Source: Actinomycetes bacterium (GTDB lineage Bacteria; Actinomycetota; Acidimicrobiia; UBA5794). Taken from it: a stretch of DNA of 6,851 nt. Shown here piece by piece: positions 1 to 5,710 of this stretch. The stretch is taken from contig JAUVQC010000069.1 of NCBI GenBank assembly GCA_030598305.1, positions 1 through 6,851 of the forward strand. The letters are read 5' to 3'. The translations under genes were made by a program, and so were the position numbers. The number at the start of each line of letters is the position of its first letter. Positions within the stretch are counted from its first letter, which is position 1. Under the pieces are notes generated by a model. It made no database searches and was not told where the DNA came from. It was given only the letters and a program-made list of their open reading frames with translations.

Positions 1-116
1 TCGGATCCACCTGACGCGGCGATGATCGTGAACAATGTGTATAGGGCGGTCGAGGCGATCGCGATGCGGCAAAGCGCGCCACCGCCTGATGAGCTGTCTG
101 ACGTGTCCGGAGTCAT
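1..116 (-). CDS. Unidentified protein, N-terminal fragment with a hydrophobic stretch
   Basis: This is the 5' end of a gene that runs off the left edge; 38 codons plus two bases are visible. The start is an ATG at 116-114 preceded by GGGAGG at 121-126, four bases away. The protein begins MTPDTSDSSSGGG, a polar Ser/Gly-rich leader, then has a mostly hydrophobic stretch over about residues 14-35 with few charges. That pattern could be a membrane anchor, a signal-type helix or the first helix of a larger membrane protein. The codons favour C or G at third positions, like the neighbours. It lies 90 bases downstream of hypC with no terminator-like hairpin between, so it is probably in the same operon. 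The visible part does not match the starts of HypB, HypD, HypE or HypF as I know them. No function is assigned, and the reading frame itself is uncertain because one other frame is also open here. Confidence 0.42.
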   Translation of the reverse strand, partial: MTPDTSDSSSGGGALCRIAIASTALYTLFTIIAASGGS

Positions 117-206
117 TGTTCCTCCCGTGTCATGGGTCTCCGCTGTGTATCGGCACCGACTCCACAATGCACAAGGCGTTCCTTTGGATCAGCATGATGT
201 GGCTTG
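117..206. other. Short intergenic gap after hypC
   Basis: Ninety bases separate the hypC stop from the next putative start on the minus strand. I see no GC-rich hairpin followed by a T-run on either strand. The only recognisable element is GGGAGG (minus strand, 121-126) just before the next ATG. A 21-codon minus-strand open frame (195 to 130) exists but has no ribosome-binding site or recognisable sequence. Confidence 0.5.
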
Positions 207-443
207 CTATTCCGGTCGACCGATTCCGCTCGACGGGAACTTGACAGCATCATCGCGAACCGAGCGCTGGACTGTGCGTACGGCATACCCGGAGTGCACG
301 AGCACGTGGTCGCCCACCTCGACATCGGGGAGCATGACGAGATTGATCTCAAGCACCCTGTCCTCGAACGTGACCTCACCCCACACGGCTCCGGGCATCG
401 GCTCACCGATTGAGATCACCCGACCTGGCATGGCAACGCACAT
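207..443 (-). CDS. hypC: HypC-family [NiFe]-hydrogenase maturation chaperone
   Basis: This is a 78-residue small chaperone of the HypC/HybG family. In that family it works with HypD to assemble the Fe(CN)2CO group and delivers it to the apo-large subunit in the cytoplasm. The sequence starts MCVAMPGRV, which matches the family signature MC(L/V)A(I/M)P, where Cys2 is the essential iron ligand exposed after Met removal. The conserved His lies in GDHVLVHSGYAV at residues 44-55 (His50). Length is typical. A TTG six bases upstream is in frame, but the ATG at 443 puts Cys in position 2 and has GAGGA at 450-454 with six-base spacing, so it is the right start. Only two bases separate it from the hypA stop. 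Its partner HypD is not visible. Identification is firm from the N-terminal motif. Confidence 0.95.
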   Translation of the reverse strand: MCVAMPGRVISIGEPMPGAVWGEVTFEDRVLEINLVMLPDVEVGDHVLVHSGYAVRTVQRSVRDDAVKFPSSGIGRPE

Positions 444-445
444 TG

Positions 446-712
446 TCAATCCTCACGGACGGTTACTGAGATGAGGCGAACATCCATTGCGTCCGGTGCC
501 GCCTCATCATCGGACTTCGTAATGCTCCAATCGGCGTCGGCGACGGTCGACCCGGAGGAAAGATCCCTGAGCACTGCTCCAAGCGATGTCGGTGTCGCGT
601 GGTTGAGCGCTCCGATCTGCACACGCACAACGCTGATGCTCTGCCCCAGTTCGCCTTCCGAGATCAGGGCAGCCTTCTCGAACAGATCGTGTGCCAGGCG
701 CGACTCATGCAT
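446..712 (-). CDS. hypA: HypA-like nickel chaperone lacking the zinc domain
   Basis: This 88-residue protein resembles HypA/HybF, which passes nickel to the hydrogenase large subunit with HypB. It begins MHESRLAH, carrying the His2-Glu3 pair that in HypA belongs to the N-terminal nickel site. It continues with the family core VVRVQIGALNHATPTSL (about residues 28-44) and ends with the last beta strand, VRLISVTVRED. HypA is usually about 113-118 residues, with a four-cysteine zinc finger inserted before that last strand. Here the insert is replaced by a short acidic linker (about residues 66-75), and the whole protein contains no cysteine. The frame is continuous and both flanks align, so this looks like a clean domain loss rather than a frameshift. 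The start overlaps the protease gene by 8 bases and is supported by GAGGAG at 720-725, seven bases upstream. The family call is good, but whether it still delivers nickel is inference. Confidence 0.85.
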   Translation of the reverse strand: MHESRLAHDLFEKAALISEGELGQSISVVRVQIGALNHATPTSLGAVLRDLSSGSTVADADWSITKSDDEAAPDAMDVRLISVTVRED

Positions 713-1127
713 TCAGGATCTCCTCAGCAACGACTGCCACTGCCGCGGCAACCTCAGGCGAGAGCCCGGTACCAACAGTCAGATTGCCCGCCTCTATGCC
801 GATGACCTCGATAGCCGCTGGCATGCGCCCAAGGGCGCGTGCTATCTCGATGCCGGCCGCTGGGCCGAAGGAGTGCGTGGATGCAAAGGTCTCGTTCGGT
901 AGGGGAGTGGACACCACATCGAAAGAGCGGATGGTGCCAGGCTCTCCTCCCGAACGCATGGCGTCCACAACAACAACACTGTCGTGGTCTGTCCACAGCT
1001 CGTAGATGTCCATCGCTCCGGCGTCGACAACATGGGTCTTCATGCCTGTGAGCTTCTCCGCCACTGCGACACCGGCTCCATCGTCTCCGCGGTCGGGATT
1101 CCCAACTCCGATCATGATTCTGCCCAT
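705..1127 (-). CDS. [NiFe]-hydrogenase maturation endopeptidase (HycI/HybD type)
   Basis: This peptidase of about 140 residues belongs to the M52 family, which removes the C-terminal tail of the hydrogenase large subunit after nickel insertion. The N-terminal signature GVGNPDRGDDG is at residues 7-17. The three metal-contacting positions known from HybD can be placed at Asp16 (Glu in HybD), Asp56 in VVVVDAM and His85 in STHSFG. Length is near the family norm. The gene follows the large-subunit gene directly, so its substrate is very probably that HydA. Three starts compete: GTG at 1136, ATG at 1133 and ATG at 1127. I chose 1127 because GGGAG at 1136-1140 is spaced 8 bases from it, whereas the other two have no room for a Shine-Dalgarno site. 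The 3' end overlaps hypA by 8 bases. Confidence 0.92.
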   Translation of the reverse strand: MGRIMIGVGNPDRGDDGAGVAVAEKLTGMKTHVVDAGAMDIYELWTDHDSVVVVDAMRSGGEPGTIRSFDVVSTPLPNETFASTHSFGPAAGIEIARALGRMPAAIEVIGIEAGNLTVGTGLSPEVAAAVAVVAEEILNA

Positions 1128-1132
1128 GCCCA

Positions 1133-2434
1133 TCACTCCCGATCGATCGTCAGGTCAAGAAAGTGAGTGGCACACGAGATGCACGGGTCGTAGTTACGTA
1201 TCGCCTGTTCAAGCTGCCACTTCAGCGCGTCGTCCTCCATCTGAGTCCTCGGCAGTACGAACTCGCGCAGGTCTGCTTCGATGCTCCGCTGGTTCTGCGC
1301 CGTCGGTGGCACGATCTGGGCATCGGCGATCAGCCCCTCGTTGTCTATCTCATAGCGGTGGTAGAGGAGGCCTCTCGGAGCTTCGCTCACTCCATGGCCG
1401 ACCACGTTGCGCGGCTCGACCTGGATGCAGGGCTCGGGCGGTCGTTCGTACTCACCGATCAACCTCAGGATCTCCTCGCACGCGAGGACCAGCTCGACGG
1501 AACGCACGATGATGCTCTTGAACGGATTCCGTTCGCCCTTCTCGAGCCCGACCTCATCTGCTACTGCACGAGCGCGGGGTGTGAGCTTGTCATGGTTGAG
1601 CGTGAATCTCGCCATTGGCCCGACGTGGAATGTCCCACGCTCGCGGTGCTTCACGTGAAGGGCGTTCGAGCGCTCGACATGGATCTCCTCAAAGTTTTCG
1701 TTCCACTCCGACACATCGATATCGAGACCCTCCGATGACACGATTCGACCATCCGTGATGGGGTATTCGTCGGGATGTCTGAGGGCGACGAATTCGTACG
1801 GCATCTCGAAGGCGGGGAAGTCGAACGTGGACACGAGTCGCACTGTTGCCTCGGACGTTTCCAGCGCCCACTCGAGCTCTTCGACGAGCGTGTCGAGCTC
1901 CCTGCGTGTCGGCGTCCGGTAGAAGCCACCGACACGCATGTTGATCGGATGGATCTCCCGCCCACCGAGCAGCGTCATCACCGTATTGCCCAGCTTCTTG
2001 AGTCGGAGGGCGTTCGTAACGACCTCAGGTAGATCTTCGGCGAGCTCGATGGCGCTCTCATATCCAAGGAAGTCAGGTGCGTGGAGCATGTAGACATGCA
2101 ACGAGTGGCTCTCGATCCATTCCCCCGCGTACAGCATCCGCCTCAACGCCCTGATCTGAGGGTGAACCTCGGTTCCGGCGGCGAACTCCATGGCGTTGAT
2201 AGCGGTCATCTGATAGGCAATCGGGCAGATACCACAGATTCGTGATGTGATATCGGGGGCCTCGGAATGCGCACGGCCACGTAGGAATGCCTCGTAGAAC
2301 CGCGGCGGTTCGAAGATGCTGAACTCCAAATCGAGGATGTCGTCACCGTCGAGCTTCAGGTACATGGCGCCCTCTCCCTCGACCCTCGCGAGGTAGTCGA
2401 CGCTGATCTCGCGTGTGCCGTTGTCAGGTGTCAT
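1133..2434 (-). CDS. hydA: Group 3b [NiFe]-hydrogenase large (alpha) subunit
   Basis: This is the 433-residue catalytic subunit that binds the Ni-Fe(CN)2CO centre and interconverts H2 with protons and electrons. The N-terminal nickel motif is RICGICP (Cys67, Cys70). The C-terminal motif DPCISCATH (Cys418, Cys421, His424) is followed by a nine-residue tail, FLDLTIDRE, which the downstream endopeptidase should remove after the His. The opening SVDYLARVEGEGAMYL and the compact length fit the cytoplasmic group 3 (3b/3d) large subunits rather than membrane-bound group 1 enzymes. The start is ATG at 2434, overlapping hydD by 11 bases; it gives the N-terminus usual for the family. An in-frame ATG at 2473 would overlap hydD by 50 bases and adds an Arg-rich leader unlike homologues. 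The Shine-Dalgarno support is weak (AAGGA about 14 bases away), suggesting coupling to hydD translation. Confidence 0.96.
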   Translation of the reverse strand: MTPDNGTREISVDYLARVEGEGAMYLKLDGDDILDLEFSIFEPPRFYEAFLRGRAHSEAPDITSRICGICPIAYQMTAINAMEFAAGTEVHPQIRALRRMLYAGEWIESHSLHVYMLHAPDFLGYESAIELAEDLPEVVTNALRLKKLGNTVMTLLGGREIHPINMRVGGFYRTPTRRELDTLVEELEWALETSEATVRLVSTFDFPAFEMPYEFVALRHPDEYPITDGRIVSSEGLDIDVSEWNENFEEIHVERSNALHVKHRERGTFHVGPMARFTLNHDKLTPRARAVADEVGLEKGERNPFKSIIVRSVELVLACEEILRLIGEYERPPEPCIQVEPRNVVGHGVSEAPRGLLYHRYEIDNEGLIADAQIVPPTAQNQRSIEADLREFVLPRTQMEDDALKWQLEQAIRNYDPCISCATHFLDLTIDRE

Positions 2435-3203
2435 AGTTCGCACTCGCTTCCTTGAACTCGGGCGAATAGGCATTGAACGTTCGCAGTGCTCGCACGAGTT
2501 CGGGATCGCTTACTCCGAGGATGTGCCAGATCTCGCGTAGCGAGTCAATGTTCGGGTCAGCTGACGGTCCGAAGCATCCGAAGCACCCTCTGTTGTATGC
2601 CGGGCAGAGGGCACCGCATCCCGCATGCGTTATCGGCCCCATGCAGGGTGTTCCGCCGGCGACCATGATGCATTGTGTCCCGCGAAGCTTGCATTCGACG
2701 CACACGCTCTGGTTCCGCGTATTCGGCCTCCTTCCGTGGAGAAAGGCATCGACGACCTCGAGTAGCTGGTGTTTCGAGATCGGGCATCCGCGCATCTCGA
2801 AGTCCACCATCACGTGGTCCTCAATGGCAGTGGAGGTGCCGAGTGTGTCGATGTAGTCAGGATTCGCGTACACGATCGAGATGAACTCGTTGACATTCGC
2901 GAAGTTCTTCAGCGCCTGGACACCTCCAGCGGTTGCACACGCACCGATGCTCACCAGTGTCGTTGACTGGGCCCGGATCTCCTTGATACGAACAGCGTCG
3001 TGCGCCGTGGTCACTGAGCCCTCGACGAGCGAAAGGTCATAGGGCCCCGCGACCTCGCGGCTGGTTGCTTCGGGGAAGTACGCGATATCGATCGCCCCGA
3101 CGATGTCAAGGAGTTCGTCCTCCAGATCCAGCAGTGTCAGTTGGCACCCGTCACAGGAAGCGAACTTCCAAACGGCGAGTTTTGGTTTTGTGATGGTCGT
3201 CAT
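2424..3203 (-). CDS. hydD: Group 3b [NiFe]-hydrogenase small (delta) subunit
   Basis: This 259-residue electron-transfer subunit docks on HydA and carries the iron-sulfur relay. The proximal cluster ligands are visible as CDGC (Cys17, Cys20), GACATAGG (Cys89) and RGCP (Cys140). Eight further cysteines follow (168, 171, 178, 187, 196, 200, 207, 210), enough for two more [4Fe-4S] clusters, which is the usual count for group 3b. There is no twin-arginine signal and no C-terminal membrane helix, so it is cytoplasmic. The ATG overlaps the hydG stop as ATGA; the open frame continues upstream, but that part is the shadow of hydG. The protein starts MTTITKPKLAVWKFASCDGC, a normal family N-terminus. 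The enzyme may reduce sulfur or polysulfide as well as NAD(P), as reported for the Pyrococcus furiosus sulfhydrogenase, but nothing here shows that. Confidence 0.95.
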   Translation of the reverse strand: MTTITKPKLAVWKFASCDGCQLTLLDLEDELLDIVGAIDIAYFPEATSREVAGPYDLSLVEGSVTTAHDAVRIKEIRAQSTTLVSIGACATAGGVQALKNFANVNEFISIVYANPDYIDTLGTSTAIEDHVMVDFEMRGCPISKHQLLEVVDAFLHGRRPNTRNQSVCVECKLRGTQCIMVAGGTPCMGPITHAGCGALCPAYNRGCFGCFGPSADPNIDSLREIWHILGVSDPELVRALRTFNAYSPEFKEASANYDT

Positions 3204-4030
3204 ATCGAACCAATCCCCAGTCTCTCGGCAACCGCCATGTACGGCACAACGGGTCCGTCCTTGCACAGGAAGTCCGATCCGAACTGGCAGTGGCCGCAGA
3301 ATCCGATACCACACTTCATGTTCCGTTCGAGGCTGACGTAGATGTTCTCCTGGAGAACACCACGGTCTCCAAGGGTCCGTGCCACGATCTTCATCATCAC
3401 TTCGGGGCCACAGATCACAGCGATGGCCTCGCCAGCTGCGCAGCGGAGCCGCTGAACAAGTGGCGTGACGACGCCGACGGATCCTCGCCAACCACGCTCG
3501 CCGCGGTCAACGGTGACTTCGATGTTGATGTCGGGTCTGTCGTTCCACTCCCGCAGCTCGTCGCGATACAGGACCTCGCTCGGTGTCCGAGCTCCGTAGG
3601 CCAGTCCGAGGCACTGGTACTCGTCCCGATTCGCCAGGGCGTGGTAGATCATCGGTCGAACCGGCGCCAGTCCGATTCCACCGGCGATTACCAGAAGGTC
3701 CTTGTCCTTCGTCTTCGGCCACCCCGCTCCGAACGGACCTCTGATTCCCGCGATATCGCCCGGGTTGAGGGCGACGATCGCGTTTGTCACACCACCGACA
3801 GTTCTCACCGTGTGCGTGAGGATCTCGGGGCGTTCGGGGTCGCCCGATATGGAAATCGGCACTTCCCCTACTCCGTGGACATACACCATCGTGAACTGCC
3901 CCGGTGAGAAGGCGATGGGATCCCCACCGTCCGCAGCTACGAGGTCGAGTGTCATCGTGTCATGGGTCTCGGCACGTTTCGCGACGACACGGAACGGTCG
4001 TGGGAGCATCGGGTCAACAGATGTCGTCAT
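3200..4030 (-). CDS. hydG: Group 3b hydrogenase diaphorase (gamma) subunit, FAD/NAD(P)/[2Fe-2S]
   Basis: This subunit of about 276 residues resembles ferredoxin-NADP reductases and the dihydroorotate dehydrogenase electron-transfer subunit PyrK. It links the hydrogenase to NAD(P)(H). The flavin-binding region includes PGQF (residues 43-46) and a VPISIS stretch near 57-62. The dinucleotide fold has IAGGIGLAPVRPM (about 115-127) and CGPEVMM (207-213). The C-terminal [2Fe-2S] ligands are in MKCGIGFCGHCQFG and LC (Cys240, 245, 248, 256). Three in-frame ATGs compete: 4069 (no ribosome-binding site, overlaps the previous gene), 4054 (one base after the previous stop, weak GGGAA) and 4030, which has AAGGA at 4038-4042 with seven-base spacing. 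I chose 4030; all conserved sequence lies downstream of it. The stop overlaps hydD by 4 bases. Preference for NADP over NAD cannot be read from the sequence. Confidence 0.94.
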   Translation of the reverse strand: MTTSVDPMLPRPFRVVAKRAETHDTMTLDLVAADGGDPIAFSPGQFTMVYVHGVGEVPISISGDPERPEILTHTVRTVGGVTNAIVALNPGDIAGIRGPFGAGWPKTKDKDLLVIAGGIGLAPVRPMIYHALANRDEYQCLGLAYGARTPSEVLYRDELREWNDRPDINIEVTVDRGERGWRGSVGVVTPLVQRLRCAAGEAIAVICGPEVMMKIVARTLGDRGVLQENIYVSLERNMKCGIGFCGHCQFGSDFLCKDGPVVPYMAVAERLGIGSI

Positions 4031-4055
4031 GTCCAGATCCTTGGTGAGCGTCATG

Positions 4056-4511
4056 TCATCCGTTCCCATACAGGTCGAGCAATTGGATTCGAGTGTGTTG
4101 GAGCCGCGCTGAAGCCTCGTTCGCGACCGCCTCCCACATCAACCGGTCGAGGCTCGAATCCCGGGCACATTCCGCCCGCATGAATGCGGCGTCGAACACG
4201 GCAAGCCGAGTCTCCGTCATGGCTCTCGCGGTCCACATCCACCGATGTGGCTCGAGGCGCCAGCTCAGTCCGAGAAGGGCACCATCGCCCACGGTCTGGA
4301 CGGTTGTGGAGGGCTTGGCGGCGCGCTCTACTTCGAGAGAGATGATGCCCCTTGCGATGATGAAGAAGCGTTTTGCTTCACCGTTCTCGCGGAACAGCAC
4401 CTGATCGGGTTCGAGTGTGATCTCCGTCGAAAGAGACTCGAAGAATTCGAACTCATCGTCATCGAGTTGCGCGATCAGGTTGCTTGTTGCACGTAGGTCT
4501 CCGAGGTTCAT
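4056..4511 (-). CDS. Stand-alone cyclic-nucleotide-binding-fold (CRP-like effector domain) protein
   Basis: This 151-residue protein consists of one CRP/FNR-type cupin-like domain (about residues 12-115) and a short helix region to the end; there is no room for a helix-turn-helix. Core strands are recognisable in [20 protein letters not shown] and in [14 protein letters not shown] sequence around residue 54, then [18 protein letters not shown] and [14 protein letters not shown] (about 74-108). The canonical phosphate-binding cassette (GE...PRAA) is not present: the Gly-Glu is replaced by LGLSW and the Arg position aligns with Trp91. This resembles a subfamily with an LGWSWL...W.FDARA pattern that I recall beside oxidoreductases. 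It overlaps hydB by ATGA and is followed closely by hydG, so it should be made together with the enzyme. A role as an accessory or regulatory subunit sensing a small ligand is inference. Longer in-frame starts upstream lie inside hydB and are not used. Confidence 0.88.
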   Translation of the reverse strand: MNLGDLRATSNLIAQLDDDEFEFFESLSTEITLEPDQVLFRENGEAKRFFIIARGIISLEVERAAKPSTTVQTVGDGALLGLSWRLEPHRWMWTARAMTETRLAVFDAAFMRAECARDSSLDRLMWEAVANEASARLQHTRIQLLDLYGNG

Positions 4512-5626
4512 ACGGCTACCGCCTTTGATGGTGTTCGGAGCTTCTTGACTTCTTCGGTGATGTCGATGCCGGCCGGGCACCATGTGAGGCAGCGGCCGCA
4601 TCCGACACATCCGATCGTGTCGAACTGGTCCTGCCAGTAGGCGAGTTTGTGTGTGATCCACTGGCGGTACTGGGTAGCCGTTGTCGATCGCACGGAGTGC
4701 TTGTGGAGGTTCGTGAACTCCATCGTGAAGCACGAATCCCAGGTTCGCTGGCGGCTTGCCGTTCCCTTGAGGTCTGAGAAGTCCTCCATTGTCGAGCAGA
4801 AGCACGTGGGACATACGAGCGTGCAACTTGTGCAGCTCAGGCAGCGTCGCGCGACGTCGTCCCAGTGGGTGCTCTCCAGATTCGAGATGAGAACGTCATA
4901 GACATCATCCGTTTCCATGGTCCGCCCCATATGGGCAGCCGTGTCCGAGACGATCGCATCCACAGCGGCGAAATCCGACGCCTCCGCTCGCCTGCCGTCG
5001 ACCGTGTCGAGGAGTTCTTCACCGGTTGACGAACCGGGCTCTATGACGAATTCGTGTTTGTCGCCGTCGATCACCTCTGTGAGGACGAGGTCGTAGCCGC
5101 TCTCGGCGCGGGGCCCTGTGCCCATCGAGTCGCAGAAACACGTACCTCCTGCAACAGCGCAGTTGACCGCGACTGTGAACATGGATGACCGGGCCGATGC
5201 GTAATGGGGGTCTGTCGCATCCGAATTGATGAAGACGCGGTCTTGGATCTGCATCGCAGCGATCTCACAGGGGCGGACACCGAGGAAGGCGAACTTCGTC
5301 GTCGTTGGGGGTGTCGACTCGAAGATCAGCGTGCCGTCGAGTTTCTTCACCGAGAGCAGGGTCTCATGCGGTGGGAAGAGGTACTTCTTCCACGTCGTTG
5401 GTCCAACGGTGTAGCCGAACACGGCGTTGTCTGATCTCTGCGTGAGTTCGTAGCTTCCCGACTCCTGGAGCTCGCCCATTCCGATGGGGAGGTCGTCAAT
5501 CGTTCTGATCTCGTCATAGACGATGGAGTGCTCTCCGATGGTTGGCCCGACCACCGTGTGGCCAGCCTCCTGAAGGGCTCCGATGAGTGTGCCGAACTTC
5601 TCGAAGCTGACAACCTTGGCGGGCAT
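4508..5626 (-). CDS. hydB: Group 3b hydrogenase iron-sulfur (beta) subunit, 4Fe-4S dicluster
   Basis: This 372-residue electron-transfer subunit resembles the sulfhydrogenase beta subunit and anaerobic sulfite reductase subunit A. Two C-terminal [4Fe-4S] motifs are clear: [12 protein letters not shown] (Cys262, 265, 268, 272) with two extra cysteines in PTCFC, and [12 protein letters not shown] (Cys340, 343, 346, 350). The N-terminal half has the family-type GVRPCE (Cys120) and [11 protein letters not shown] (Cys156, 163, 165). It should carry electrons between HydD and HydG or an external ferredoxin-like partner. It is the first gene of the operon. The chosen ATG at 5626 has GGAGG at 5631-5635, four bases away, and gives [11 protein letters not shown], like homologues. 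An ATG at 5650 would add eight residues (MKSRSGGR) but its AAGGA is only three bases away; if the promoter at 5675 is right, both starts would be transcribed. No signal peptide is present. Confidence 0.94.
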   Translation of the reverse strand: MPAKVVSFEKFGTLIGALQEAGHTVVGPTIGEHSIVYDEIRTIDDLPIGMGELQESGSYELTQRSDNAVFGYTVGPTTWKKYLFPPHETLLSVKKLDGTLIFESTPPTTTKFAFLGVRPCEIAAMQIQDRVFINSDATDPHYASARSSMFTVAVNCAVAGGTCFCDSMGTGPRAESGYDLVLTEVIDGDKHEFVIEPGSSTGEELLDTVDGRRAEASDFAAVDAIVSDTAAHMGRTMETDDVYDVLISNLESTHWDDVARRCLSCTSCTLVCPTCFCSTMEDFSDLKGTASRQRTWDSCFTMEFTNLHKHSVRSTTATQYRQWITHKLAYWQDQFDTIGCVGCGRCLTWCPAGIDITEEVKKLRTPSKAVAV

Positions 5627-5630
5627 GCGG

Positions 5631-5635
5631 CCTCC
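5631..5635 (-). promoter_or_regulatory. Shine-Dalgarno site deciding the hydB start
   Basis: GGAGG on the minus strand lies four bases before the ATG at 5626. The competing ATG at 5650 has AAGGA (5654-5658) only three bases away, which is too close for efficient use. The spacing here is also slightly short, so use of both starts cannot be excluded. Confidence 0.55.
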
Positions 5636-5655
5636 ACTTCTGCTCTTCATAAATC

Positions 5656-5672
5656 CTTAGTAACAGTCTAAG
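5656..5672. repeat. Inverted repeat CTTAG-N7-CTAAG, possible operator
   Basis: Perfect five-base arms flank a seven-base spacer in the AT-rich spacer between the divergent units. The site covers the expected transcription start of the hydrogenase operon and sits immediately upstream of the putative -10 of the divergent transporter gene. That position would suit a repressor or dual regulator. It does not match the FNR/CRP half-sites I know. Five-base arms can arise by chance, so this is a candidate only. Confidence 0.3.
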
Positions 5673-5674
5673 CT

Positions 5675-5680
5675 ATTATA
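5675..5680 (-). promoter_or_regulatory. Putative -10 element of the hydrogenase operon
   Basis: TATAAT, a perfect sigma70-type -10 hexamer, reads on the minus strand 49 bases before the chosen hydB ATG. Transcription would start near 5668. No TTGACA-like -35 is found at 16-18 bases (ACCTCC at 17), so activity may need an activator or another sigma factor. On the plus strand the overlapping TATTAT (5674-5679) could act as the -10 for the transporter gene, making the two promoters nearly superimposed. Confidence 0.4.
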
Positions 5681-5696
5681 TGAGGACATACCAATT

Positions 5697-5702
5697 AGGA
5701 GG
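5697..5702 (+). promoter_or_regulatory. Strong Shine-Dalgarno site of the EamA transporter gene
   Basis: AGGAGG lies eight bases before the ATG at 5711. This is a near-ideal site and settles the start over the in-frame ATG four codons later. Confidence 0.8.
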
Positions 5703-5710
5703 TTCGGTCG

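Noticed and set aside
130..195. 21-codon minus-strand frame between hypC and the left-edge gene
   Set aside because: It has no ribosome-binding site and starts only a few bases after the hypC stop; nothing distinguishes it from chance.
22..474. Plus-strand open frame of 150 codons at the left edge
   Set aside because: It runs antisense across hypC and the end of hypA, has no Shine-Dalgarno site and shows no recognisable protein sequence, whereas hypC on the other strand has its full family motif.
1163..1738. Plus-strand open frame of 191 codons inside hydA
   Set aside because: It is antisense to well-conserved hydA sequence and arises from codon bias in a GC-rich gene; no domain is recognisable.
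3204..3491. Upstream extension of the hydD frame
   Set aside because: The added residues are Arg-rich, resemble no hydrogenase small subunit and overlap hydG; the ATG at 3203 gives the normal N-terminus and an ATGA junction.
3290..3907. Plus-strand open frame of 205 codons inside hydG
   Set aside because: It is antisense to the FAD/NAD and [2Fe-2S] motifs of hydG, with low-complexity acidic sequence and no start signal.
4512..4826. Upstream extension of the CNB-protein frame
   Set aside because: It overlaps the cluster-binding part of hydB in another frame; the ATG at 4511 with ATGA coupling gives a complete CNB domain.
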